Shown here piece after piece: positions 25,590-35,411 of a stretch of 64,000 nucleotides of DNA; positions within the stretch are counted from its first letter, which is position 1; each line of letters starts with the position of its first letter. The notes beneath the pieces are model-generated. The model was not told the DNA's origin. It saw nothing but the letters and a program-made list of their open reading frames with translations, and did no database searches. The DNA lies in assembly GCA_030425685.1 (NCBI GenBank), contig JAUIAD010000001.1, positions 310,001-374,000 on the forward strand. The letters are read 5' to 3'. The position numbers and the translations under genes were made by a program. The DNA comes from Gammaproteobacteria bacterium. GTDB lineage: Bacteria > Pseudomonadota > Gammaproteobacteria > Coxiellales > Coxiellaceae.

Positions 25590-28500
25590 ATGGCAAAAAT
25601 TCTTCGTTCTGTGCTCGGGAGCTTTAGTAGTTTATTATCTTGGTTAAGCACCTCGCTTAAGCAATCAGCTGCATCCTATTGTGAATTACAAACGGCTGAT
25701 AGTGCCACAACCTTAGTGGCTAACGATGGCTCGTTAATTTCCATTTTAAAATTATCAGGTGTTAACACACTTATTGGTAAAGAGGAATTTAAGTCTATTC
25801 AAAATGGGCTGTGCCAATCATTGCAAACATCGATGTCTCAGCCTGGGCATGTGATGCAAGTTTTATTTGGTTATAATAAAGATGAAGTACGTGAGGAAAT
25901 TAAAGATATTCTCACACCCGCGCAAGCAACCGCTGAGCGTTTATCGTTAAGTTTAGATGATTTGTTTCGTGAGCGCGTGAAGAACCTTTCTGGCTATTGC
26001 GCACATGAAGAACTGTATTTGGTATTGTGGACGCGCTTAAAATCTTTGACGGGAGAGCAGTTAAAACGAGCTAAAAAGGATAAGCACAAGGCAATCAAAA
26101 AAGAAAAGATCCCCGCCTTTTTATCAGCGCAAAATTTATTAGCGGCGATTCCCGATTTGCGCGAAAGTCACGACTCTTTCGTGCGCTCTGTTTGTGCTGA
26201 CTTTAACGATTTAGGCATGGTAACGGAATTATTAGGTGTGCACGATGCGGTGCATGCCATTCGTCATACCGCTGATCCGGAGTTTACCGATCGCGAATGG
26301 CGTCCCTCCTTGCCGGGTGATAAGTTAACGGTAAAATCAACCAGTCGTCCGATTAAAGAAATCTCTGATCTGATGTGGCCTTCTTTGGCACGTCAAGTGT
26401 TACCACGTGATGGTGAAAATATTAATTTACGGACAGCGCGTATTGGTGATCGAATTTATGCGACGGTGTTTATCGATTTATTTCCCAAAGAGGTGCAACC
26501 CTTTGTTCGTTTGTTTGCGCGTACCTTGCAAACACGCATCCCTTGGCGTATTTCATTTTTAATTGAAAGTAATGGTTTGGCGCATACTGGTATGCGTAAA
26601 ACAATGTCGTCGGTTTTGGCGGTGACCTCTAGTCAGAACCGTTTGGTAAATGATTCTTTAAATTTGCTAAACTATATTAATTTAAATACCGATGATGCGG
26701 TGGTGCGTTTGCGTGTTACGGCAGTAACGTGGGCGCCGGAAGGTGATATGCGCTTGCTGCGTGCGCGAGCCTCGATGTTAGCGAAAGCGATTGAAGGTTG
26801 GGGTTCGTGTGATGTCTCGGAATTTTCCGGTGATGCCTATGGTGGTGTTATCTCAAGTATGCTGGCCATTTCGGGGACGAGTCCAGCAACGGCGTCGATT
26901 GCGCCATTGTCTGATGTGCTGCATATGCTGCCACTGTTTCGTCCGGCGTCGCCTTGGCAGAATGGGGCTATATTATTTCGTTCGCCCGATGGTAAGCCAT
27001 GGCCCTATCATCCGGGTTCGCGTCATCAGACGACGTGGATTGATTTGTTTTATGCGCGTCCTGGTTCTGGTAAGTCTGTGTTGTCGAATGCGATTAATTT
27101 GGCGGTGTGTTTATCTTCGGGTATTCAACGTTTGCCACGTATTTCGATTATTGATGTCGGTCCTTCTAGTAGCGGATTAATTCTATTATTAAAAGATGCC
27201 TTGCCAGCGGATAAAAAACATTTGGTCGCTTATCATCGCTTACGTATGCGCGCTGATTATGCGATTAATCCTTTTGATACGCAGTTGGGGGCACGTTATC
27301 CTACGCCGCAAGAACGTGCGTTTCTCGTTAACTTTTTAACGTTGTTGGCAACGCCAGTGGGTACTGATCGTACCTATGATGGTGTTGCGGATATGTCGGG
27401 TTTAATTATTGATGAGCTTTATAAAAGCTTTGCTGATGATGGTAATCCCAATGTTTATGCCGCGGGTATTGAAGACGTTGTCGATGGTATTTTAGAAGAA
27501 ATTGGTTTTGTCCGCGATGCGGCGACGACGTGGTGGGAAGTGACCGATGCGTTGTTTATGGCTGGTTTTGCGCATGAAGCGATGTTGGCGCAGCGCCATG
27601 CGATGCCTGTTTTGGCGGATGTGGCGGCGATTTGTCGCTTGCCAGCGATTCAAGATTTATATGGGAAAATTATCGCACCTACAGGTGAGCCTTTGATCCA
27701 TGCGTTTGCGCGGATGATTTCTGGTGCGGTGCGTGAATATCCGATTATTTCGCAGGTTACACGATTTGATTTGGGTGATGCGCGTGTTGTGGCGTTGGAC
27801 TTGGATGAAGTTGCCCGTAGTGGTGGTGATGCTGCTAATCGGCAAACGGCGGTGATGTATATGCTGGCGCGTTATGTGTTGGCGCGGCATTATTTCTTGG
27901 TTGAGGATAATGTTGCTGATATGCCAGAGGCTTATCGTCAGTACCATCAAGCGCGTATTTTAGAAATACGTGAAGACCCTAAGCGGATTGTCTTTGATGA
28001 ATTTCACCGTACTGCCAAAGCGCAAGCTGTGCGTGATCAAGTGGTGCAGGATATGCGTGAAGGACGTAAATGGAAAGTGCAGGTGGCTTTATTGTCGCAG
28101 TCGTTAGATGACTTTGATGAGGTAATGGTTGAGTTTGCGACGTCTATTTTTATTATGGATGCGGGGCCTGAGCAGGCAGTGCGTAAGACGGCGGAGATTT
28201 TTGGGTTAAGTCGTACGGCAGAAGTGGCGTTGAAAACACGTGTGCATGGGCCGCGTGAGGGTGGTTCTACTTTCTTGGCGCAGTTTGCGACGAAGAAAGG
28301 TTTGAATACGCAGCTGCTGACGGCGACGCTCGGTCCGGTTGAGTTGTGGGCGTTAAATACTAATGCTGAGGATGTTTTTATTCGTAATCATTTGTATAAG
28401 AAAATTGGCCCGAAAGAAACACGGCAGGTGTTGTCGGCGCTTTATCCTTCTGGAAGTGCGACCAAAGCGTTGGAAGACTGTTATGCTGAATTTAAAGAGG

Positions 28501-28610
28501 AAGGGCGTTTGTTGGATGATGATACAAAGACCTCGGCGATGAATAAGGTGATTGGTGAGATCTTGGATGAGTATCAGCAGCGGTATGCGGGTAGTCATTC
28601 GACGGATTGA
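25590..28610 (+). CDS. icmB: IcmB/DotO, large secretion ATPase
   Basis: DotO is the VirB4-like cytoplasmic ATPase that, with DotB, powers the channel. The 1,006-residue product equals the family length (1,009 in Legionella). An N-terminal domain covers the first 400 residues. Walker A ARPGSGKSVL is near 489-497 and Walker B KRIVFDEFH near 800. A following segment KVQVALLSQSLDDFDEVM is typical of VirB4 proteins. The gene is separated from icmJ by a repeat-containing gap of 283 bases. In Legionella icmF and icmH follow; here they do not. Confidence 0.97.
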   Translation: MAKILRSVLGSFSSLLSWLSTSLKQSAASYCELQTADSATTLVANDGSLISILKLSGVNTLIGKEEFKSIQNGLCQSLQTSMSQPGHVMQVLFGYNKDEVREEIKDILTPAQATAERLSLSLDDLFRERVKNLSGYCAHEELYLVLWTRLKSLTGEQLKRAKKDKHKAIKKEKIPAFLSAQNLLAAIPDLRESHDSFVRSVCADFNDLGMVTELLGVHDAVHAIRHTADPEFTDREWRPSLPGDKLTVKSTSRPIKEISDLMWPSLARQVLPRDGENINLRTARIGDRIYATVFIDLFPKEVQPFVRLFARTLQTRIPWRISFLIESNGLAHTGMRKTMSSVLAVTSSQNRLVNDSLNLLNYINLNTDDAVVRLRVTAVTWAPEGDMRLLRARASMLAKAIEGWGSCDVSEFSGDAYGGVISSMLAISGTSPATASIAPLSDVLHMLPLFRPASPWQNGAILFRSPDGKPWPYHPGSRHQTTWIDLFYARPGSGKSVLSNAINLAVCLSSGIQRLPRISIIDVGPSSSGLILLLKDALPADKKHLVAYHRLRMRADYAINPFDTQLGARYPTPQERAFLVNFLTLLATPVGTDRTYDGVADMSGLIIDELYKSFADDGNPNVYAAGIEDVVDGILEEIGFVRDAATTWWEVTDALFMAGFAHEAMLAQRHAMPVLADVAAICRLPAIQDLYGKIIAPTGEPLIHAFARMISGAVREYPIISQVTRFDLGDARVVALDLDEVARSGGDAANRQTAVMYMLARYVLARHYFLVEDNVADMPEAYRQYHQARILEIREDPKRIVFDEFHRTAKAQAVRDQVVQDMREGRKWKVQVALLSQSLDDFDEVMVEFATSIFIMDAGPEQAVRKTAEIFGLSRTAEVALKTRVHGPREGGSTFLAQFATKKGLNTQLLTATLGPVELWALNTNAEDVFIRNHLYKKIGPKETRQVLSALYPSGSATKALEDCYAEFKEEGRLLDDDTKTSAMNKVIGEILDEYQQRYAGSHSTD

Positions 28611-28683
28611 TATCCTAATAGCTGCGCCCCTGTGAATTTATTCTAGCCTATGCGATTTTATTTGATTTCATACGAAAATCTTG

Positions 28684-28712
28684 CAAAAAAAGCGGCTCAA
28701 ATGAGCCGCTTT
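28684..28712 (-). terminator. terminator of the outer-membrane barrel gene (possibly also of icmB)
   Basis: A perfect 11-bp stem (AAAGCGGCTCA / TGAGCCGCTTT) with a 2-base spacer follows a run of A on its left, so the minus-strand transcript ends in a U run. On the plus strand the trailing TTTAAAA makes it a weaker terminator for icmB. Confidence 0.85.
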
Positions 28713-28720
28713 AAAATACC

Positions 28721-28744
28721 GTAGGGGCACAGCATGCTGTGCCC
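28721..28744. repeat. GTAGGGGCACAGC palindrome
   Basis: A single copy of the second palindrome type (GGGCACAGCATGCTGTGCCC) with the GTAG flank lies between the terminator and the 3' end of the barrel gene. Confidence 0.85.
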
Positions 28745-28756
28745 GTTCCCAAGGCA

Positions 28757-29530
28757 TTAGTTGAACATGTAGTTAATACCTACATTTAGTGTCCAGAAGC
28801 TGCATGGGATGCCAACCAGTGTATTAGTTTGGGAGAATGACCCATAAGCCCCTCCAACCTTGCTGGATGCATGTTGGAATACCCAGTTCCACATCGCTTC
28901 AATACCCCAGTTTGGTGTGAAATAGTAATCAGCACCAACACCAGCGCGGAAGTTAACATTAGTAATGTTGTGATAGGTGTCAGGTCTACCATTTGTATAC
29001 ATTACATGTGTGCTGAAGTCAGCAATATTAGCACCAACAGACGCGATTAAGTCAAAATTATCGAATGGCACATAACCACGAACATCAAAATAGAAGTTTT
29101 CAGGCTGTGTGCAAGTTTCTGCACCTGTTTGGTCAGTTATAGTAACGCCAGGGGCACCTGTGGGGTCAGGCTGAAAAGAAATATTTTGACCAGCGGTTTT
29201 TGCTGATTTCACAAAATAATGATTCCAACCCCAGACAAAAGCTACATACTTACCGTACTTTAAGCCAGCTAGCATACCAATACCGTTGTATTTGTCAGCT
29301 ACTCTAGGGATGCCTCCCCTTGCAGTGAACGGGACTGCTGTTGGTGACAGTACGGTTCCATCTTCATAGTAGGAAACCCCAGTGGTGCTAACATCAGCTT
29401 TCAAGTAGCTATAGTTAACGCCAACAAACGGATGCCAAGGGGTAGGTGGTGCCATGTCAGGTCCGCCTGCAACTGCGGCGCCGCTGATCATGCTTGCTAA
29501 AATTAATCCATAAATTGCTTTCTTTTGCAT
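28757..29530 (-). CDS. Outer-membrane beta-barrel protein
   Basis: Preferred start is the ATG at 29530, preceded by GGAG at correct spacing, giving 257 residues; an upstream in-frame start at 29572 lacks such a site. The product has a signal peptide (QKKAIYGLILASMISGAAVA). It continues with FVGVNYSYLKADV and alternating strands such as NFRAGVGADYYFTPNWGIEA, and ends in an aromatic-terminated strand, NVGINYMFN. This is the form of an 8-stranded OmpA/OmpW-like or opacity-type barrel. Similar small barrels are common surface proteins in Legionellales. Transport or adhesion roles cannot be separated here. Confidence 0.85.
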   Translation of the reverse strand: MQKKAIYGLILASMISGAAVAGGPDMAPPTPWHPFVGVNYSYLKADVSTTGVSYYEDGTVLSPTAVPFTARGGIPRVADKYNGIGMLAGLKYGKYVAFVWGWNHYFVKSAKTAGQNISFQPDPTGAPGVTITDQTGAETCTQPENFYFDVRGYVPFDNFDLIASVGANIADFSTHVMYTNGRPDTYHNITNVNFRAGVGADYYFTPNWGIEAMWNWVFQHASSKVGGAYGSFSQTNTLVGIPCSFWTLNVGINYMFN

Positions 29531-29818
29531 AACGAGCTCCTTCTTGTTCTTAAATCTAGCCTTCGAATCCATCTCTTCACGCTGGCCTTTTTCAAGAAGG
29601 AACGCAACGTACTAAATAAATTTCGATTGCATAAATTTAGTATGCAATTAAAAAATTAACTCAATACGCTGGGGGTTGTCAAGTTTCTGCGGTTAAAGAA
29701 TATACTAGTTTACAGCCTTTTTTGCCTAAAAAAATAGCTGGTTATTTTTAGTTTTTTTCGCGCACTTAAGGATCATTTTGATTTCGTTATGATCTAAGAA
29801 AACGTTACTTTATCCCTT

Positions 29819-29980
29819 TTAACGATAATCCGAACACAGCTGCCAATCGAGCGGGCGAAGGTTTGTGTTCTCTTGTTGCGCTTTCCAGTCATCGTGAACG
29901 CGCTTAGCGCTGATAAAATCATCCGCCATTAAGTACTCACGTACAGTCCGTTTTAATTGTTCTGGAAGTTCTGCAAACAT
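29819..29980 (-). CDS. Small conserved-looking hypothetical protein, 53 residues
   Basis: An open frame runs from an ATG at 29980 to TAA at 29819, with GGAGAATACG just before the ATG, an excellent ribosome-binding site. The product begins MFAELPEQLKRTVREYLMAD, is soluble and rich in charged and aromatic residues, and has no membrane segment. I do not recognise it. It stands alone in the 29531-30606 gap. The good start signal and protein-like composition make it more likely real than chance. Confidence 0.6.
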   Translation of the reverse strand: MFAELPEQLKRTVREYLMADDFISAKRVHDDWKAQQENTNLRPLDWQLCSDYR

Positions 29981-30135
29981 CGTATTCTCCTATCCATGAA
30001 ATTGTCGTCAGATGTTTATTGCCGTGAAGAATACACCTGCATTAGGGTGGCGGAAATGGTGAATGTCTTACAAGGGTGCGATCCTGGGATTAAAGTGCTT
30101 AAGAAAATATTGCAAGCTTAAGATAAGTTTATGAT

Positions 30136-30309
30136 AGGAGTTTCGCACTTGTGCGAACCAAAACAAATCCCGATGGGGATTTTCAAGGGGAGAATCGGGA
30201 TTCTCCCCTTGAATCGCACCCTAACGGGCACAGGCCGTCCATGCGAGCTAGTCTCGCATAGGCGAAATATAACCAGGAAGGAGGTTTGCACTGAAAGTGC
30301 GAAACTCCT
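30136..30309. mobile_element. 174-bp MITE-like element with 15-bp terminal inverted repeats
   Basis: The ends AGGAGTTTCGCACTT (30136-30150) and AAGTGCGAAACTCCT (30295-30309) are perfect inverted repeats. Inside is a second perfect inverted repeat with 14-bp arms (30183-30196 and 30199-30212) built on AAGGGGAGAATC. It has no coding capacity of its own. A diverged relative lies at 55948-56051. The size, ends and lack of genes fit a miniature inverted-repeat element. Confidence 0.7.
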
Positions 30310-30435
30310 GTATGAAATGATTTGGGTAAAGTGTTTGGGGTTGTTTGTCAGAGTTTGTCTCAATGTGAGGGTAGGTTCTAGTGTCTTTAAGCGTCGTCAT
30401 CGTGTGGTTAGGCTAGGTGATTATGGTGGAAGGCT

Positions 30436-30463
30436 GGATCCCGCGGTCAAGCCGCAGGATGAC
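30436..30463. repeat. short GGATCCCG/GATGAC repeat
   Basis: GGATCCCGCGGTCAAGCCGC followed by AGGATGAC is a short relative of the elements at 17271 and 25416. The remaining 30464-30606 stretch shows no gene or clear signal. Confidence 0.55.
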
Positions 30464-30606
30464 GGGGCTTAGCTTAATGATGACAGGGTTGAGTAATGGT
30501 TGATGGGGGTTGGTAATGGCCGTGCAGGATGATCTATGGGGGAGTTTGGAAATTTTTTCTCCAACCCTGATATTGATATTTTTTTTACGGGTGATGTTGA
30601 TAAAAA

Positions 30607-31989
30607 TCAGCACTCGGGCACGTTAACGGCCACCGCTAGTCCACCTTGCGAGGTTTCTTTATAAATCGAATTCATATTGTTGCCAATCTCGCGCATGGTG
30701 CTGATAACCATATCGAGTGATACGGTGTGTTGGCCATCTTCGGCTAAGGCAAGTTGGGCAGAGTTTACTGCTTTAACGGCACCCATGGCATTACGTTCAA
30801 TGCAGGGAATTTGTACCAGCCCGCCGACAGGGTCACAAGTTAAACCTAAGTTGTGTTCCATGCCAATTTCAGCAGCATTTTCGACTTGAAAGATGCTGCC
30901 TCCTAGCGCTGCAGCAAGGCCTCCAGCTGCCATAGAGCAGGCAACACCAACTTCGCCCTGACATCCCATTTCTGCGCCTGATATCGACGCATTTTTCTTG
31001 TAGAGAGAACCAATAGCGGCGGCCGTTAATAGTAAATCCATAACCGCATTGTCATTGGCATCTTCATGAAACAGTTTGTAGTAATGTAATACAGAAGGAA
31101 TAATGCCCGAAGCGCCATTGGTCGGAGCGGTAACAATACGTCCGCCAGCGGCATTTTCTTCGTTGACCGCCATGGCAAAAACATTGAGCCAGTTCATCGC
31201 TTGTGGGTGGTCTGCGCTCGGCTGACCGACTTCCATCAGCTTGCGGTATAGTGCCGGTGCGCGTCGATGTAAATTTAATTTGCCTAGTAAGTTGCCCTGT
31301 GCGTGGCAGCCTTTTTCGATGCAGTCTTCCATTACCGATGCTATTTCCAGTAGCTTTTCTTTTACCTCAGCTTCGCTTTGCAGCACCTTTTCATTTTCCA
31401 TCATCAGTTGTGCAATGCTAAGGTTATTTGCGTTACACGTCTGTATTAATTCTGCCGCGCTGTCGAAGGGATAAGGAACAGTAATATCACTGGTGTCTTT
31501 GATTTCTCTTTGCGCATTGATGTCTTTTTGATTAACAATAAAGCCGCCGCCAATGGAAAAATAAATAGCGGTATCGATCACATTATCATCATGATCAAAA
31601 GCGGTAAATTGCATGCCGTTGGGGTGGTGCTCAAGCACATCTTTATAGTTAAAAATAAGATCGTGGTTGGGTGAAAAACGAATAGGCTTTATTTTTAGCA
31701 GGTTGATTTCTTCTTGGTGGTAGATGGTATTTACTCGCGCAATAATGTCATCGGGGTTAATGCTTTCTGGCATTTCTCCTTCTAGCCCCATCAATAGCGC
31801 TTTATCAGTGCCATGGCCTTTTCCCGTATAGGCCAATGAGCCAAAGGCTGAAACCTTGAGTCGCTTAATATCGTCAAGCCTATTCTTTAGTTGGCTAACA
31901 AAGGCGTGTGCGGCACGCATGGGGCCGACGGTATGTGAGCTTGAAGGGCCAATACCGATAGAAAAGAGATCGAAAACACTGATGTACAT
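30607..31989 (-). CDS. sdaA: L-serine dehydratase (iron-sulfur type)
   Basis: Converts L-serine to pyruvate and ammonia using a [4Fe-4S] cluster. The 460-residue product starts with [20 protein letters not shown], the family hallmark in the N-terminal domain. The catalytic domain has [15 protein letters not shown], the cluster cysteines in [20 protein letters not shown] and IPCIERN, and ends in the usual [15 protein letters not shown]. Length matches bacterial single-chain SdaA (about 455). Amino acid catabolism of this kind is a main carbon source in Legionella and relatives. It stands alone on the minus strand. Confidence 0.97.
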   Translation of the reverse strand: MYISVFDLFSIGIGPSSSHTVGPMRAAHAFVSQLKNRLDDIKRLKVSAFGSLAYTGKGHGTDKALLMGLEGEMPESINPDDIIARVNTIYHQEEINLLKIKPIRFSPNHDLIFNYKDVLEHHPNGMQFTAFDHDDNVIDTAIYFSIGGGFIVNQKDINAQREIKDTSDITVPYPFDSAAELIQTCNANNLSIAQLMMENEKVLQSEAEVKEKLLEIASVMEDCIEKGCHAQGNLLGKLNLHRRAPALYRKLMEVGQPSADHPQAMNWLNVFAMAVNEENAAGGRIVTAPTNGASGIIPSVLHYYKLFHEDANDNAVMDLLLTAAAIGSLYKKNASISGAEMGCQGEVGVACSMAAGGLAAALGGSIFQVENAAEIGMEHNLGLTCDPVGGLVQIPCIERNAMGAVKAVNSAQLALAEDGQHTVSLDMVISTMREIGNNMNSIYKETSQGGLAVAVNVPEC

Positions 31990-32198
31990 GTTGTTGTTAC
32001 TCGCGTAGATTATGCAAACTATTTGATCATATTCTACACCCGTTCAGCATGCTGTGCTAGTTTTAGTTTTAAAGTGGTGTGTGGTGAGGCAAAGAGCACC
32101 AGTAGAAAGCGCTGTACGGTATGAATATCTGCCCGCTATGGGGAATTTTATGTCACAATAAAGGAACGTCGAATTTAAACAGTGAGTATTTTTAAAAA

Positions 32199-33416
32199 AT
32201 GAACAGGCGAGTCATAGCCGTATTACTTTTAAGTTTTTCCTCTGCTCTACCTTTAGTCTTAGTGGGTTCTACTTTGCAAGCTTGGTATACCGTTGCAGGT
32301 GTTAATTTGTTAACCATAGGCTCTTTAAGCCTTGTTGGTCAGCCTTATGTTTACAAATTTTTGTGGGCGCCGCTGATGGATCGCTTTGTGCCGCTAAAAA
32401 TCGGACGGCGGCGTGGGTGGATTTTCTTGATGCAAATTGCCTTGGTGATTGGTTTGGTGGTGATGGCTTATATGCACCCTAAAACACACCCGTGGTGGTT
32501 AGCGGCGGTTGCGTTAGGGGTGGCTTTCTTTTCGGCTTCGCAGGACATCGCCATTGATGCGTATCGTGTGGATGTGTTGCGTTCTAAAGAGCGCGGTTTA
32601 GGTGCGGCGGTAACGAATTTTGGTGGTCGTTTGGCAGTGTTAGTGGGTGGTGCTTTTGCGATGATTCTAGCTGCGCAAATAGGTTGGCACGTGACCTATT
32701 TAATTATGGCTGCTTTGATGTTGCTGGAAATTATTATTACGTTCTGGTCGCCACGCCCAGAGCAAAATGTTTCGCCGCCAAAAACGTTAAGTGGAGCTGT
32801 GGTTGAACCGGTGCGTAACTTTATTAAACGTAGTAATTGGATTGCTTTGTTAGTCTTTATTGTGATTTATAAGTTGTGTGATGCTTTTGCTTTTTCTTTA
32901 AATACTACTTTTTTATTGCGTGGCGTGCATTTTACCTTAGAAGAAGTGGGTGTGATTTACAAAGTGGTTAGTATTGTTGCCTTGTTGGTGGGTAGTTTTG
33001 TCGGTGGCATTTGGATGCGGCGATTAGGTTTATTTCGCTCGCTACTTTATTTTGGTGTTTTGCAGGCGGTTGCCAACTTAGCGTATATGGCGTTGGCTTT
33101 GGTTGGTAAGAGCTATACAGTGATGGCCACCTCCGTTTTTGCTGAGTATTTTTGTAGTGGTTTAAGTACGGTCGCCTTTATTGCCTTTTTAATGTCGTTG
33201 TGTGACCGTCGTTATTCCGCCTCGCAGTATGCGCTTTTTTCAGCGTTTATGGCCATTGGGCGTGTTTTTGTTGGCCCTGAAGCCGCTTTAATGGTTGAGC
33301 ATTTTGGCTGGGCGACATTTTATTTTATTACGTTCTTAATCGGTATGCCGCCACTGGTGATGTTGATGTGGCTTAAGCGGCGCATGGACTTTAATGTTGC
33401 GGAAGCTATTGGCTAG
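32199..33416 (+). CDS. ampG: AmpG-like major facilitator permease
   Basis: AmpG imports anhydro-muropeptides released by cell-wall turnover. The 405-residue product has 12 membrane segments. Its KFLWAPLMDRF and FFSASQDIAIDAYRVDVL motifs are characteristic of the AmpG/SLC33 branch, followed by GRLAVLVGG. Length is close to the core AmpG (about 420-490). Several AmpG paralogues exist in Legionellales, so the substrate may not be muropeptide. The 31990-32198 upstream gap holds only a degenerate CAGCATGCTG palindrome. Confidence 0.85.
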   Translation: MNRRVIAVLLLSFSSALPLVLVGSTLQAWYTVAGVNLLTIGSLSLVGQPYVYKFLWAPLMDRFVPLKIGRRRGWIFLMQIALVIGLVVMAYMHPKTHPWWLAAVALGVAFFSASQDIAIDAYRVDVLRSKERGLGAAVTNFGGRLAVLVGGAFAMILAAQIGWHVTYLIMAALMLLEIIITFWSPRPEQNVSPPKTLSGAVVEPVRNFIKRSNWIALLVFIVIYKLCDAFAFSLNTTFLLRGVHFTLEEVGVIYKVVSIVALLVGSFVGGIWMRRLGLFRSLLYFGVLQAVANLAYMALALVGKSYTVMATSVFAEYFCSGLSTVAFIAFLMSLCDRRYSASQYALFSAFMAIGRVFVGPEAALMVEHFGWATFYFITFLIGMPPLVMLMWLKRRMDFNVAEAIG

Positions 33417-33434
33417 TTTGAAGCGTAGCAGAGT

Positions 33435-34406
33435 TTACTGCAAACAGCATTTCTTGTATTTTCTGTTGCTGCCACAAGGGCATGGGGCATTGCGACCTAT
33501 TTTTGGTGTGTCTCGTATATAAGTGGTGCTAATTTCTGGCTCTTCTATCCAATCAAAATTACTTTCTTGATGGTCTGTGTAATAGTTATTGAATGGTTCG
33601 AATTTAAAAGTTTCGTCAGGGTCATTAAAGCATGCCCACCAACTTAACTCATTGATGACATCGTCCACTAGTGTCATATGGTTGTTGTTATAAAGCTCGT
33701 AATCTAATGTGGCTTCTTTTCCTGAGGTTATCACTTCATCAACCCACTCCATATCAAAAAGATCTGTTTTTACCCTTTCTTCTTTAAAAGCTTTTTGTAT
33801 ATCGGTATAGATTTCATCGGGGTATAGATAGCAAGCAGTATATATCAGGTCGGTTGTTGCATCTGCATTGTTGAGGAAGGTTGGGTGGTTAAGTAATTCT
33901 TTGAAATAATTTAATACATAAGAGCGCTCTAGTATGTTTTCTTTTACTAGCAGTGATAGTGTTAATATGGCTGCACTTCTTGAATAGTGGTACGTATTAG
34001 TGTTTTCGATGAGCGATTGCAGTTCTTTTAGGTTATTATTGTATAGAGAGGCTAAAATGCGGTGAAAGCTTTCAGTAATAGAGTCCCCCAGTAGTTCATC
34101 GGGCCAATCGCCTGGTAGGCTAGCAATTTTGATTGCGAGTGAAAATGCGCGTTTTTCACGAAAACTAGCAAGCAGAAATAGTGCATAGATATGGCCAAAG
34201 AAGTTCTCGCCCATAAGCGCTTCATAATTTTCCACGGTTTCTTCTAAAAGCGCCAGCAGTAGCGGTGTTATTTCCTCTTTTAGATCATGTGCTGCTTGAA
34301 TAGCTGCTTCCGGGAATTCCCGTTTAAAATAGCGTAACTCAGCGATAATATCATCTGGTAAACTGAAATTGGAAGCTTCTGGAATGGATGTAGGGCTGTT
34401 TTCCAT
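33435..34406 (-). CDS. DUF1186-like protein with C-terminal SEC-C zinc motif
   Basis: The preferred start is the ATG at 34406 preceded by TGAGG, giving 323 residues. An N-terminal helical-repeat region of about 250 residues ([20 protein letters not shown]) resembles DUF1186. The tail reads [19 protein letters not shown], the SEC-C motif that binds zinc through three Cys and a Cys/His, as in SecA. SEC-C tails are often interaction modules. The cellular role is not known. The gene is isolated. Confidence 0.8.
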   Translation of the reverse strand: MENSPTSIPEASNFSLPDDIIAELRYFKREFPEAAIQAAHDLKEEITPLLLALLEETVENYEALMGENFFGHIYALFLLASFREKRAFSLAIKIASLPGDWPDELLGDSITESFHRILASLYNNNLKELQSLIENTNTYHYSRSAAILTLSLLVKENILERSYVLNYFKELLNHPTFLNNADATTDLIYTACYLYPDEIYTDIQKAFKEERVKTDLFDMEWVDEVITSGKEATLDYELYNNNHMTLVDDVINELSWWACFNDPDETFKFEPFNNYYTDHQESNFDWIEEPEISTTYIRDTPKIGRNAPCPCGSNRKYKKCCLQ

Positions 34407-34588
34407 GATTTGCCTCAAAAAAATTTTTCATAGTGATATAAATATCTGCGGCTTGTCACTTAGAAGGTTTAGCGTTGCTAATTATTTTTTTAGTAATCAC
34501 AATTGCCTTGAGGATACTAGCGCAAAAAAGTGTTTGTAACAAACATGTATGCAATTTGTTTGTGATTTAATGAATCTTTAAGTTTTAT

Positions 34589-34777
34589 CTGACGTTTCGC
34601 ACCTGGCGGTGCGAAATCACGAATAGTGCAGAAGAACACATGCATTTTTCTCTAGGCGCCCTCCGGGTCCTGTCACGGTGGGTTTATTTTGTCGTGCTCG
34701 CTTGCGCTGTGCGCGAAAAAATAAACCCACCGTGCCACCCCTCGGGCGCACCTAGCGGTTCATTTGAGCCATCAGGC
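34589..34777. repeat. left arm of a 750-bp inverted-repeat island
   Basis: This 189-base arm pairs with 35150-35338 in inverted orientation over its whole length with scattered mismatches. It starts CTGACGTTTCGCACC and ends GAGCCATCAGGC. Within the arm CGGTGGGTTTATTTT and AAAATAAACCCACCG form a further perfect hairpin with a GC-rich loop. Confidence 0.88.
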
Positions 34778-34872
34778 AAGTAAAGCTATTCACACAAGCC
34801 GTGAATGATCAATTCTTACGAATATTTTTTTCACGCCTTCCAGCGAGCTAGAAGCACGGAGCTAAAGTAATC

Positions 34873-35132
34873 CATGGAGATGGACAGGCCAAGCTTGCAA
34901 TGGGTTTGCTGCTTATTCCATGTCGTTAATGAACTTCAGACTGATGTTGATGGAAAACTTAAGAAGCTGGTTGTTAATGTTGATGAAGTATTAAAACTTG
35001 TTATCAAGCATTTTGGTTCACGTGCTCAGGCTACTTATTTTTCTAGCGGATGATCCAGTTGAAAGAGCCTTTGCTTATACTTTAGAAAAGGGGTTAATAA
35101 GACATAGGTATCAAAATGATCACTCGATGTAA
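34873..35132 (+). pseudogene. decayed gene inside the inverted-repeat island
   Basis: Between the two arms there is protein-like sequence that changes frame. It reads HGDGQAKLAMGLLLIP, then in another frame VVNELQTDVDGKLKKLVVNV and onward to a TGA, then DPVERAFAYTLEKGLIRHRY to a TAA at 35130. No single frame spans it and no start is evident. It looks like the broken end of a larger gene carried or split by the flanking repeats. I cannot identify the family. Confidence 0.5.
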
Positions 35133-35149
35133 AGAGTATGGCATGACTC

Positions 35150-35338
35150 GCCTGATGGCTCAAACGAACCGTCAGGTGCGTCCGAGGGGTGGCACGGTGG
35201 GTTTATTTTTTCGCGCACAGCGCAAGCGAGCACGATAAAATAAACCTACCGTGACAGGACCCGGAGGGCGCCTAGAGAAAAATACATGAGATCTTCTGTA
35301 TTATTCATGATTTCGCACCGCTAGGTGCAAAATGTCAG
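35150..35338. repeat. right arm of the 750-bp inverted-repeat island
   Basis: Inverted partner of 34589-34777, the same length (189 bases). It carries the same internal CGGTGGGTTTATTTT-type hairpin, with one mismatch in this copy (AAATAAACCTACCG), and ends GCACCGCTAGGTGC...GTCAG. The whole 34419-35411 gap is this island plus short flanks. Confidence 0.88.
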
Positions 35339-35411
35339 TTTTATTGCGTGTCTTGTAGTTTGTAATATGAAATCACGTGGCTTGGATTTCTTCAATTACA
35401 CGAGCTCGTGT

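Noticed and set aside
30131..30472. 113-residue frame through the MITE-like element
   Set aside because: The frame crosses the terminal and internal inverted repeats and has no start signal; the DNA structure explains it.
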